64,000 bases of DNA from Arenicola marina (lineage: Eukaryota > Annelida > Polychaeta > Arenicolidae), in NCBI GenBank assembly GCA_964019135.1, contig OZ025263.1:19197123-19261122 (forward strand), written 5' to 3'. The stretch's first letter is position 1, and each line of letters begins with the position of its first letter. The translations under genes were made by a program, and so were the position numbers. The notes under the pieces were generated by a model. The model saw only the letters and a program-made list of their open reading frames with translations, did no database searches and was not told the origin of the DNA. Below are positions 21,614 to 34,700 of this stretch, one piece after another.

Positions 21614-22250
21614 TTTAGGCCGCTTTTGTGGAAGGCTGAATTGGACCCATAGACATCGCGGGACAACGGACGCCATGGGGCGGGATTAAACAGGCCCCAG
21701 ATGTACGCCATGGAGCGGGATTAAACAGGCCCCAGATGTACGCCATGGGGCGGGATTAAACAGGCCCCAGATATACGCCATGGGGCGGGATTAAACAGGC
21801 CCCAGATGTACGCCATGGAGCGGGATTAAACAGGCCCCAGATGTACGCCATGGGGCGGGATTAAACAGGCCCCAGATATACGCCATGGGGCGGGATTAAA
21901 CAGGCCCCAGATATACGCCATGGGGCGGGATTAAACAGGCCCCAGATGTACGCCATGGGGCGGGATTAAACAGGCCCCAGATGTACGCCATGGGGCGGGA
22001 TTAAACAGGCCCCAGATGTACGCCATGGGGCGGGATTAAACAGGCCCCAGATGTACGCCATGGGGCGGGATTAAACGGGCCCCAGATGTATGCCATGGGG
22101 CGGGATTAAACAGCCATCCCCCCCCCCCAGATGTACGAATGGGGCGGGATTAAACAGGCCCCAGATGTACGCCATGAGGCGGGATTAAGCAGGCCCCAGA
22201 TGTACGCCATGGGGCGGGATTAAACAGACCCCAGATGTACGGCATGGGAA
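21614..22250 (-). repeat. SINE copy whose body has expanded into a 35-bp minisatellite (about 16 units)
   Basis: The left end (21614-21670) is the SINE 3' end: reverse complement GCGGCCTAAAC, as in the copies at 8.84, 22.9 and 62.8 kb. From about 21673 to 22245 the unit GGGGCGGGATTAAACAGGCC/CCAGATGTACGCCAT repeats about 16 times. The same sequence occurs once, diverged, in the other SINE copies (near 9015 and 62854), so the array grew from inside the SINE. One unit near 22115 carries an inserted C run. Confidence 0.8.
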
Positions 22251-22607
22251 ATTTAGGAGACAGATGAGAGGAATTAAAGGATGAAGGTCTAAACGTAAAA
22301 AGATTCTGGTAGGGATAGGCTGGTTGCAGTTGATTCTGCAGGTCCCTTCAATGGGCAGTTCCTTCTTATCCTTTTTCATAACGGCCGCCATGTATAGCTA
22401 CACACAATTCTTTCCAACACTACCCTTTCACTCCCATGAGGCTACCTTACGAGGAAGGGGTCCAAGTCTGAAATAAAATAACAATAAATGACAGATATAT
22501 TAGAATGTGAATGACATAATATGATAACTGACAATATGCATCTGTGTTTTTTTTACAACAAATAAATGTATGTTCTTTGATGATGATCGTATTATTACTA
22601 ACAACCA

Positions 22608-22790
22608 TTACATACAGCGAGGCAGCACCCCGGATTCCCGAAGGCCACCATTATTGTGCTGGGGATCTCTACCTACCCAGGATGAGGACTTTGGTGGGGC
22701 TACCGTATCATCGAATGGGCCCGAGGGACCCTGGTGGTCAGAGTAACGATGGGATACGCGAAGGTCCGGGTCATAAGTCAACGACGGACT
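22608..22790 (-). CDS. Mucin last exon: end of cytoplasmic tail
   Basis: Acceptor GTTCTTACAG at 22791, phase 0, 60 codons to TAA at 22608-22610. Begins SPSLTYDPDLRVSHRY and ends GVLPRCM. Polar, with several Ser and Tyr residues and no known domain. The plus-strand frame over the same bases has a signal-like start but no other support. Confidence 0.7.
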   Translation of the reverse strand, partial: SPSLTYDPDLRVSHRYSDHQGPSGPFDDTVAPPKSSSWVGRDPQHNNGGLRESGVLPRCM

Positions 22791-25700
22791 CTGTAAGAAC
22801 AGCACAATCGCTACTGACGAGATCTGGCGATGAATGACAAGCAATACATGTACCTAGAAATAACTTGCACCCCAGAGACAGGAAATGAACGGGCGTTTTA
22901 GGCCGCTTTCGTGCGCACAATGGCTGAACTGGGCCCAGTAACCTCCCGGGACGAGGAAGGACGAGCGGATGAACAGTCCTCCATATATCGTTCCCGATTC
23001 AAATCCGGATTCGTATGCGAGACCGATTGATCTGCGATAACCAAAAACCAGGGAGACCTCCTCGATAATGATTGAGATGCAATCCCATTTGCACGGGATG
23101 GGTTCAGTTTTTCTCTTTTCATTCATTGGTTACTTTGCTAACCCTATTTGGTCAATTATTTCACTTTCCAAATGGCTTCCATGACAACTTACCCGAGAGG
23201 ATGCCCTCGCAGGCTCCGAGGCTAGAGACCGTCCCTCATCGTGATAGAGGGCTTGGCCCGTGACGAGGCCACCGAAGATGGGGTCAGGTGCGGTGGGACG
23301 GAAGCGATTGGCCGCGAAGTCTCGCATGACAGACCAGTTCTGGAAAACATGAATGTTGGGTCGCTTTTAAGGCCATTCAAGAACCCTTGAATAACGATAT
23401 GAGACGCCAGACAGCCGCTATGTCAGGTTTGAGGATCGAACACGGGCTGTGGGTGACCAGTGGAAATACGGAGACGGCTTCTGAGGGACAACGCGATGCT
23501 CGGCAACGTTCCCTGACCGCACTGAGAGGTCACGACTCCATCACAGAAGAAATCGACGAAAAGACGTTACGAGTGCACGATTATGCACGCAAAAGAACAA
23601 TGAAATGAAATGTTGTTTATGTCCGTGTTGAGCACACGGGGACTCATTTATTCCAAGGAACCTCTTGGGAGTGAATGACTCGGATGAAATATATCCCAGA
23701 TAACATCGCCACACCGGGTTCGAACCAGACATTCTTGTATATTACGTCGTGCCATTTAAACTCTGTATATAATACATTTCTTAAGGAAACATATCGTACA
23801 AAACGCCCGGGACATTGCTACGGAACAATCTGAAATTGCTTATTTAGAGTGACTTCAACAAATATAAGGTGGACGGCTGCCTTTGAACCTCATTGTACTC
23901 ACGATTGGGGTATGATCGTCAACAGCCCTACTGATGTTGACAAGTTTCTCTCTGGAGGGCACGTAGTCGTAGGCCGTCTTCTCTAGGGGCTCATGTTCCT
24001 TCAGACTACCCCCGTCGTCCATCCACAACCGAGTGAAAGGACCACTGAAACAAATGAAGGAAATGGCGGTTTACAGAAATGTCGACATGTTGACACCCAT
24101 AAAACTAAAGTTTGTGTCAGCATACAATATGCGTTTAAGTCAACTGAACGTCCTTGTGCCCCCTATGTCTGTACACGTAAATGGTTTCCGCACAATTCAA
24201 GAGTTGGTGCTAGCACAACAGATGTACTTTGCACTGCTTTGATAATTTGAACTTTAGAATCATGATCCAAAATTGACTTTGAAGAATTAACCAGATTTTA
24301 CTGTGTAAACGGCAGCTGAGATATAATTAGGCTACTTGTGGGGAAAGAATGCAGGAATGTACATTACAGAAGACGGACAAGCATAACACCTTACCCAGCC
24401 CAAGTTGGCTTAACAGTTATTTCAAATTTGATAATATATAAAGCGAAAGAAAGAAACTAGAAAACTAGTAGGCCGGCCGCCAGAGTAATCTGGAGCCGAC
24501 AATGCGTGCTAAAGCGTGTCTAAACGGCGGTCTTGCACATGGCGGGGGGGGGGGCGGCAAGGGGTATTTGCGATTCATCGGGATTGGGCTTTTCATTTAA
24601 CCGTGAACTGGGAATGAGGAACATTATTCTTCGTGAATTGGAAATGGGGTATTAGCCGACCGCCGTGATCAAGGATTTTCATTAATCATGAACCGGGAAT
24701 TTTAATATTAAAACCGTGAAACGGCGATTCTGTCGTAGTCGGGTTTAGGCGGTTTATAAGGTAGGAATATATATAGTATAGTATATATAACATAATATAT
24801 AGAATGTATTTTTTATATTATGTATAGAATATAATACAGTATATGTAATATAGTATATATATTATAGTATATATCAGTGGCGGATCCAGGAGGGGCACAG
24901 TGCATGGGCACGTGCACCTCTCTCGTTGGACAATAGGCGAAAGAAAGGGACGTGCCACTTCTTTCTCTGAAGAAGGGGGCACAGTATTTCTGCACAACCT
25001 CACCAGCACCTCCACCTCACCCCTCCGCCCCACCCCCCTCCCCCGCCCCGCAAGTTTTTCGGTGGATCTGCCTTGGATAGTACTTAAATAAATGGATCCG
25101 CCACTGTATATAATATGCGTAATAACGTGACTGTGTTTCTCGAGGTTACCCGAAGAAGTCACGGCTGTCCCAGGACGTCGTGTCCGTGCTCGCGTCCGTG
25201 TCGGAACGAGCTCCAGCCAATCGCCGCTTCGCTAACCGACGAGCCACGAGGAAGAGGACAATCGTTGTCATGACTACTATGACGCCCATGATCACAGCGA
25301 CCACCCATAGCGGGAAATCTGAAGGCCAAATGATGATGAAACCAGTGTTATTCTGGTGACCAAGATGAACGTAATAACAAAATACTTGTTACGAACAAAA
25401 TGCACGATATTGCACGGCGTTCCTGGAATAAAGTAAACGATCTTTTTACCCCAATTATTTAAGGGCACTCCGCAGCAAAGCGTACATACCATCGTCAGTT
25501 GCCGTAAGACTTGATTCTAAAACACAAAAAGAGAACTTTGATGAAAACAATATTATATAGATCTATTATTAATATGCAGTTGATTAGAAAAGTACATTTT
25601 ACTTTTACCGAACCGCAGTAAGCATGAGTTAACAATACCAAATTGTTTTTTACGAAACAGGCAAGGCGCGGTACTTGCGGTGCTATCATTCTGACTTATC

Positions 25701-28700
25701 TTGCACAACTTTTTCTTCTAGCAAATGGTAGTATTTTATATGTTTTAATAAATATATCACATCTGGAATGGAGTTTTTCCATTTACAAGCATAAATATAA
25801 TTCTTAACAATAATATATATCTGGTTGACCAGTATCTTGTTTTGTCCGTTTTCTACCTGTAGAAAATACTACTAATAATATACTATATTATATATATTAT
25901 ATAACCTATAAACAGCCAAACAATATCAAACCAAAATATACACGCAAACGACCTTGATTATGTGTCAGGTAAAAATCAATTAAATATCATCAATCAAAAA
26001 ACCCAAAATTATCCACGATGCTAGCCTTAAAGTACACAATTGACATTGGCCTCCACATTCCATGCACATGTCAAACATGGACCGCGACAGCTATTTATGG
26101 AAAATCCGACTGTGACTTTTGACAAAACGATCGTAGAGTCAACAATGGACACTATAAACAACGAAAATTTACACAAATAAACACTGGAACCCCCTTCTTG
26201 ACCCCTAATATTTAAACAGACCACATGTGCCATTGGTCTATTGCATGATTATATCTAAAGCCGTTTAGGTTATTCTGGGCAGTAACGGGTGTTAGAATTG
26301 TTATAATTCATGCGATAATGAATTCCTCTACCAACCCTCAGCGTCAATGGTAGCAGCATCAATCCTGGCGTCAGCGCTGCTCAGCAGGGCAGCTGTAATC
26401 TGCTGAGAAGTTCGCTCTTCCAACAACGACAAGGTGAAGGTCACGTGGATCGGGGTGTCAGGGAGAGATCGCGCGGTGCGCATGGCTCTCGCCACTCGCG
26501 TGGCATCAACATCCGAGGACCTAGAGCCAGGCATAAGTGACAGTAATTCTGACAACTTGGTCAATATACTGACGGGTATCCAGTGCTGTAGGATATCGCG
26601 TGCGGATATCCGGGATTGAGTCGTATTGTAGTGACAAAGGAAGAAGTCACAGGTTTATTGTAATGTGTCGAAGGCCAGTGATCATGATGGTGTCAGTCCG
26701 CGATTGCTGCTTGAAACCAGCTTTTTAATATGTGAACCTCGAAATTGTTTCACGTTTTGCTTGAAACGTGTAAGATGCCTCTCTTGTGGAAGCAGGCGAA
26801 CGTTATCCCTATATACACAAAAGGTAGCCGTAATGGGGTCCCACAAGGATCAGTCCTAGGTCCCATGTTGGTTTTAATCTATATAAATGATATTGTGGAT
26901 GGTTTACAGTCGAATATACGAATCTTTGCTGATTGACACGACTGTATATGTAATTATAGATGATGCTGACGAGACTATTGGAGCTGATATGTTAACCCAA
27001 GACCTAGGGCGTATGGAAACGTGGGCATCAGATTGGTTTATTACGTTTAGTGTCCCCAACACAAAATCTATGCTGACGTATAACAAACATAGACGCGATG
27101 TTCTAGCGTTGCATATGGGTAATGAAACTTTGAACAGCGTCATTGAACACAAACACCTCGATGTCACCTTAAGCTCAAGAGTAACTTGGACGACCCATAT
27201 GAATGAAATGTATTTGAAAGGTAATTGAAGGGTAGATATGTTGGCAAGGGTGCGTTTTAAACTCAATATGGGTGTATTAGACTTGATGTATAAAACGTTT
27301 GTACTCCCAACTATGGAATATGTATGCGTCGTGTGGGATGGCTGCACCCAAGCGGACGCTGATAAATTAGATTGGTTGGTTATTCAGGACCCTTTAACCA
27401 CTTTTGGTCATATCGCGTCAATGGCAGAAGGAAGGGAGAGTGGAGCCATGCCTCCGGGGGTGTTATATAATGACCTACTCGTAATATTCGAGTAGTACCC
27501 CTGTGATCTTCAGTATTCATTAACCAATGACCATCGTTCTTCATTACCACGTGATCCCTAGACAAGCCTGTATATAAGACTATGCAACCTGTGTGCCGGC
27601 CTTCTTCAGACAGCTACCAACCAAGCAAGACACAAGATGTATTATTGAACTGGAATTAAAAGAACTCTGTTTAGTATGTCTCTGTCTTTAAGCACACGAC
27701 ACAACATGGTGGCAGCGGTTCAAGAAGAATGAGACCTACCAAGAGACAGAAAGGAACAATGTAGCAAATACAAGACAAGACAAACAGAAGAAAGATATTC
27801 CAAGGAGAACACGTGTCACCGCCGTGAGTACTGACCAGCATGTTATTCCATAGAGCTCATTGTACACGTGTCATTAACTATCACAATGGAGGCACCCAAA
27901 ATAAACTGGGAAGCCAGTGACAGAGCTCAGGAATGTTCAAGGTTCAGGCAAAAATGCGAACTGATGTTTAGCAGCGTTCATAAATCTGCGACCACTGAAT
28001 CTAAAGTTGCCTTCATATTATTGTGGTCAGGAGACGAAGGAATTAAGATTTCTTAACCTAACAGCAGACGAGCGTAAGGACCCGGAAAAAGTGTTTGAAG
28101 GACTGAAGAAACACTTAGAGCCAGTATCATGTTTCCGTGTGTATCGTTACCAGCTCCAATGCATGCGTCAAGGAACATTACCAGTAGATGATTTTGTGAA
28201 AGAAATGAGAATAGTGGCTGGAAAATGCATGTTCCACAATGACGCTATCAAAGAAAACAGAATATTGGATCAATTGGTTTGGGATTGTAATAGTGTTACA
28301 TCTCAGAAACAGCTAATTGGCAAAGAAGAACTCTCTTTACAAGCAGCTATTGACCTCATCAGGACAGAAGAAGCTACGAAGCGACAAATGGAGTGTTTGA
28401 TGGAATCAAACAGCCAGCTCAACAGCGTAACCAGAAACAGCAGTTCCAAGGTATGTGGGAAATGTGGCACCAAACACCAACTGTATCCCCGCACTGCGTG
28501 TCCAGCCTTCGGAACCGTATGCAACAAATGCAGGAAGCGCAACCACTGGGCATCAGTTTGTAAATCTTCGGGGACCACGACTTATAATCGCGGTAAGCCA
28601 TTTAGCAGGCAAGACCGATCTTTGTCACGTGGCAGAAGATATAGGAGCAATAACGGCCCGAAACGATATGTTCACAACGTTGACTATGATACACCATGTC

Positions 28701-31700
28701 TTGACTTTGAAACATTCTCCCTAGATACTGTTGTTGGCATGAATGCGAGCCGGCAGGAGCTCGAGAACGACACCAGAGAAGAGGTGTATGCAACGTTGGC
28801 CGTTATTCTGCCAGGACGGAAGGAGACACTGCGCCTGAAAGGAAAGGTAGACACCGGCGCCAGTCGGAACATCGTGCCTATCGACGTCTATCGTCGCCTT
28901 TATCCAGAGAAATTGAATCACAGCGGTTACCCTCGACCTGGCGCCCTGACTGACAGTCAGATGGTATTCAGCTCATTCGGTGGGCCAATCATCAAGCAGC
29001 TGGGCAAGGCATCCATATCATGCAGACGCAATTCTCTCCAATTTATGTGCAACTTTTATGTTACAGACTGTCCTGGTCCTGTTTTATTAGGGCTACCAAC
29101 TGCGAGGCGGTTGAAGCTAGTAACGCTTCACTGTCCAGTGGAGACCCACAAGGTCAGCATTCCTCCTGCGTCAATGTCACCGGCGAAATCAGCGGCTCCG
29201 CAAGCGTCACGAGCGTCATCACAGCGCGGGTCTGAGAAGTCAGTACGATTCGCCAGCGGTGAAGAGGAAGATACGATTGATGATATGAAAGTAAACATTC
29301 ACCATGTGCTTAATATCTCACCAGTTAGGTTGGAGGAAATCCGGAGCGAAATCAATAAGGATGAAACCCTTCAGATGCTGGTTCAACAAGTGGTTCAGGG
29401 TTGGCCTGGTAGCATTAAACAAGTCCAGTCTTCTCTTCGTCCTTATTGGACTATAAGGGATGAAATTTCAGTGGAGCAAGGTGGACTTCTTGCTGGCAGT
29501 CGTCTCATCATTCCGGACACGATGAGAGGACGGATCCTGGGACAACTGCACCAAGGTCATCAAGGAATGGACAAATGCAAGCTTAGAGCTCAAGCCACCG
29601 TATATTGGCCCGGTATCTATAAACAAATTGAACAAACTGTGTCTAATTGCCATGAATGTCAAACTCATTTGAATTCTCTTCCAAAGGAACCAGCCACATC
29701 GCCAGAGATCCCTTCACGACCATGGCACACCTTGAGCGCAGATCTTTTCTTTCATGACAGCAAACGGCACTTGATTGCAGCTGATTTATACAGTAAATTT
29801 CCATTTATCCGCACACTACGCGACACGTCAAGTAAGTCTGTCATAGACGCCATGAGATACAAATTCAGTGAAAATGGAATTCCAGAGGAAGTAGTCACCG
29901 ATAACGGCACCCACTTCACTTCCAAAGAGTTCAGGGACTTCAGTCTCCGTTACGGGTTTTCCACGATGACGTCATCTCCGCATTACCCGAGAGGTCATGG
30001 TCTCATTGAGAGACAGGTCCAGACGATCAAGAAAACTCTCACAAAGTGCAAGGAATCAAACGAAGATCCAGCCTTCGCTTTGCTAACTCTGAGGGCAACC
30101 CCGTTGACTAGCCGAATGTCAACGCCAGCTGAGTTATTGCAAGGTCGAATGTTTAAGACTACTCTCCCTTGCAGAATCCCGATGCCGCGAGATCAAGAAA
30201 ATCATCACTATCATCTTGAACAACAACGGGAATTGCAGAATCACTATTACAACAGGAACACCTTCCAGCGCCCTGAAATGTTACCTGGACAATTTGTCGG
30301 AATTCAGCACCCTGTTTCAAAGATTTGGACCCCCGGGAAGATAGTTAACCGTGAAGACACTTCAAGATCTTTCACGGTCCAGACTCCTGAAGGACGTGTG
30401 TTACGGAGAAATTCAATACACATGAGACCCCGCAGTCATACCGAGATGACGGAGACTGCCGAAACAACCACTTCGGATCAACAGATTCACCACCGTGGTT
30501 CCGTAGGGAGTCAACCAATTGCTCAAGCACAACCTCACCCCCCTAATCAAAGCTCAAACCTGCAGAGGTCCATCTCTAATGAAGGAGGGAGTCAATTCCC
30601 AGAGCCAATTTCAACCAGATGTGGGCGAATCATCAAGCCGCCTGAGAGACTTGAATTATAAGGTGTTATCAGAAATATATGTCTGTTCTAATTGTATTGT
30701 TTAAATCATTTCAGAGTTTTTGTCCAAGTATACTGTTATTTACAAGGACCTATGATTACTACAGCTGAAGATGATCCTGTGAAGCTGAAGCCACACCATG
30801 ATGAAGAAGCCAAACACAATGCGCTAAACTGTTATGATATATACACTAGATATCATTTGTATGGCTACATATAAAAGCAGCTGGTAATTAGATTTATATA
30901 TATAATGATCCCGAAGAGTATTTATCGAAGGAAATTATTCTTAAAGTAAATTGAGAGATATATCTAAGAGAGGGATGTTATATAATGACCTACTCGTAAT
31001 ATTCAAGTAGTACCCCTGTGATCTTTAGTATTCATTAACCAATGACCACCGTTCTTCATTACCACGTGATCCCTAGACAAGCCTGTATATTAGACTATGC
31101 AACCTGTGTGCCGGCCTTCTTCAGACAGCTACCAACCAAGCAAGACACAAGATGTATTATTGAACTGGAATTAAAAGAATTCTGTTTAGTATGTCTCTGT
31201 CTTTAAGCACACGACACAACAGGGGGTAACCCCTACTCTTTACGAAGAGCAGACGCTGCCAGCTAATCAGCAATCTTCTGATGTAGAAAAATGCTGGGGC
31301 ACACTGCGCTGTGCCATTTACGGCGCTGCGATGACAGCCTTCGGGAAAATAAAATCTGACAACAAAGACTAGTTCGCAGCGCATACAACACAAACAAAAT
31401 CCGACAAACACGTCTTTGTTACAGCTGAGGCTGGCGAAAAAAAGGCAGTGCAAAAACCTGCGCGTTATTGCGCCAGTCAATACTGGATAAACCTCTGCGA
31501 GGAGATCCAGGAGGCTTCAGACAGAGGTAATATGCGGGCAATGTACACCGGAATTAAAAAAGCCCTGGGCCCCACGGTCACCAAAACAGCCCCCTTAAAG
31601 TCTCTTGATGGCGAGGTGATTACAGATCGTACAAACAGATGTCTCGCTGGGTGCAACGCTATGTCTCATTGTACGCGCACGAGTCTCATACGATAGACTG

Positions 31701-34700
31701 GCGCTAAGTATTCTGAAATATACATCTATGTCTATAGGAACTATTTCGTATGGGAACAGTGAATTACCATCTATATATCTTTAATCTATATATCAATGAT
31801 TTAGCTGTTCAACATAAAAGGACTAGATGGTGGAATTAAGGTTGGCAATGAAACAGTATCTATCCTATTATACGCTGATCACATTGTACTCCTGGCGGAA
31901 AGTGAAGATAAATTACAGCAGATGTTAAGTTTTACATGTGAATGGTGCAAAAAGTGAAAACTAAGCCTTAATATAAATAAGTCAGGTATCGTTCACTTCC
32001 GGCCTCGTAGGCGTAGACGAAGCATGTTTGAATTTCATTTCGGGAATCAGAGAATATCGCTTGTCAATAACTATTAATGTCTTGGAGTCATATTTGACGA
32101 GCACTTGTTGTTCCTTGAGTGCTCTACGGTGCTAGCTGAATCTAGCGGGAGAGCCCTTGGAGGTATTATCGGTCGCTTTAAATCTCTTAAAAACGTAGGT
32201 TACGAAACGTTTACTCATCTTTACCACGCAGGAGTTGTACCCATCTCTGACTATGGAGCTGGAGTATGGGGAATGGGTAGACACGCTAAATGTAACTCCA
32301 TTCATTACAGCGCCATGAGGTATTTTATGGGTGTTCATAAGTTTGCACCCATAGAGGCTATTACTGGCGACATGGGGTGAATCATACCAAAGTATAGACG
32401 ATATCTATGTATGCTACGGCTATGGAATGTTTTAGTGAAATTACCAGATTATCGCTTACCGAAAATAATGTTTAATTGGGAATACGGACGAAAAGAAGGA
32501 ACCTGGTGTGGTGACATAGAGTCTATACTAGACAAACTGGGGATGATTAATCTATTTGAAGCTAAGGAGGTATCTTGATGTATGTGCTACCCGTCTAACA
32601 GACCTGCAGAATATTGAATGGAAAGAAAGCGTGCAATCAAAACCTAAGTTTAGAACTTACATAAGGTTTAAAAGTCACATCGAACCAGAGCCATATCTCC
32701 GGCAATACCTGAGCAGAAGTCAGCGAGCCCTCCTCGCACAATTCAGGTGTGGTATTTTACCGTTGGAAATCGAAACGGGGAGATTTAGAACGAAGAAAGA
32801 TCAGGACTCTAACCGGTACAGGAGAAGGGAAGCGCATGAATGCTTATGTCGGATATGCTCATCCGGGGAGGTGGAAGATGAGGTACACTTTCTTTGCTGC
32901 TGTCGGGAGTATAGCAGTCAACGTGAAAACCTGTATCGGAAAGTATCTCATCCTGATTTTATGGCCCTGTCTAACTATGATAAATTTACTCTTCTAATAC
33001 AAAACTACTGGAAGGAGGTAGCGCAATTTTTAAGCAATGCATGGATGTCCCGGCGTAGTTTGTTATATAACTAAGGCATAAAAAAACTTAAATTTAGTCA
33101 AATACTATTATTGTATCGTATTGATTTATTGAATTGAATTGATTTTTTTTCTTTCATTCTATTTTTCTTCGTGTGTTTTTTCAGTTTTTTTGTTCTTTTT
33201 TTTTCTTTTTTTTTATGTCATTATTATTATATATATATTTTTTTCGTTCTCTTTTTTGGCCGATGTGCGGCAGTCCTAACACCATCAATTTCATAAGTCA
33301 CTTGTAAGCCCGGTCGGGCTGGGTGAGGGGTTATATTTTGTGTTTAACTGGTTGTTAATGTTATCAGTTGTATACCTCATATGTGACTTAAATAAACAAA
33401 TTACTTACTTACCAATTGAAGAACACAAGGCAATAGTAGAGTTGTCCATGATTATATTGATAGAACTAGGAGATTCTAATTCTAAAAATTAATTGCCTTT
33501 GTAATGACGTTTTGTGCGTAGATTAGTATCTTGTGGAGTTTCCCAGACTAACCCTGGGTTTTGGGCGTAGATTGGTTGGCGTAGTTTTGTATCCTGTGGC
33601 GTTTCCCAGGCAAAGCCTGCATTTGTTTCACTTGTTTTTTCTTTCTTTACTTACTTGATGTTAATTTAAGACGAAAGATGATTCTACACATGCTTATATC
33701 TGAATAGATTTATAATATTAAGCAAATTAGGGGAATTTGTATAGGCCATGCCTGCTTTCAAAAAACCTAATTGCAATGAACGATAACCGTCGACGATAAA
33801 AGTCGTCAAAATGGATGATTCATAGCACGATTTGCACCGTTTGGCGGACTGCTTTATTTACGACAGTTGTCATCAATCTTAGCTGACCGACGACATAAAC
33901 TACTAAACGTAATCATAATATGCTGTGTAGACAAAATAGCTTTTAATACAACATTCCTTGAAATGGTTAAACCAGATATTACATTATAGAGTTCATTATT
34001 GACACGATTAGTGTGTCAGGCGACAGTTGCTCTTCCTTTTTTGTTTGTTCATTAAGTGTATATATATGTACAACAAAAGTTGCATATATACTGAATGTAT
34101 AATGGCCCATAGTTGAGTTTACCTACCGGAAGACAAAGTTTGAAAACATCACTACAATGTTCTTGAAATCCCCGTGACAGCCAAGTGAGTTCCACATCTG
34201 TAACAGAATACATATCATCGATTAACGATCACATTATAAGATGTATTAATGGTAACAATGGTACCTGGTCAATATCAAAAGGCAAAGAGGTTTCCACAAA
34301 ATAGGTGGCCTATTTGGTGACCACGTGTAATTGTGTTCGCCAGTTGCCCTTAATGTATTATATAACCCCCATGTCTGCTTCGACTATCAAGGAAAAATAT
34401 AAAAGGTGTTAATTGAATTGAAGATCCAACATTATACAAGGGTAAACACTCAATCTGACTATACACTTACCGAACTGGTGATATTGGCTTCCAGGTCTTT
34501 GAACTCATGGGATTTGCTGTCTGTGTGTTTATCATTGTAGCCCTCGAGCCACGTGAAGCTCACAGAATAGTCGAAAGTCGTGGCACTGAAGACGAACTCA
34601 GCCGGACACTCTGGAAGCCAAACACATTTCCATTCCGCGATGGTTCTCGTGTTTGCTTCACTCACATAGTGTTACATTTAATATCTACTAGTTTTAATGA

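Larger units (their letters stand above)
27461..31221 (+). mobile_element. Gypsy-like LTR retrotransposon lacking reverse transcriptase and RNase H
   Basis: Two 246-bp LTRs (27461-27706 and 30976-31221) begin TGTTATATAATGACC and end ACACAACA. They differ at five positions (about 2%). The element is flanked by GGGGG on both sides (27456-27460, 31222-31226), a 5-bp target duplication. A primer-binding-site candidate TGGTGGCAGCGGTTC follows the 5' LTR and a purine tract AAGAGAGGGA precedes the 3' LTR. The internal ORF holds gag, protease and integrase only. It is a young insertion in the intron splitting the mucin SEA module, in opposite orientation. Confidence 0.92.

Noticed and set aside
9226-22250. 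CRISPR-like arrays
   Set aside because: The repeats are head-to-tail without unique spacers, in a genome with introns and retroelements.
22544-22837. Plus-strand 97-codon frame starting with a signal-like hydrophobic stretch
   Set aside because: The minus strand here is the phased last exon of the mucin with acceptor and stop; the plus frame has no further support.
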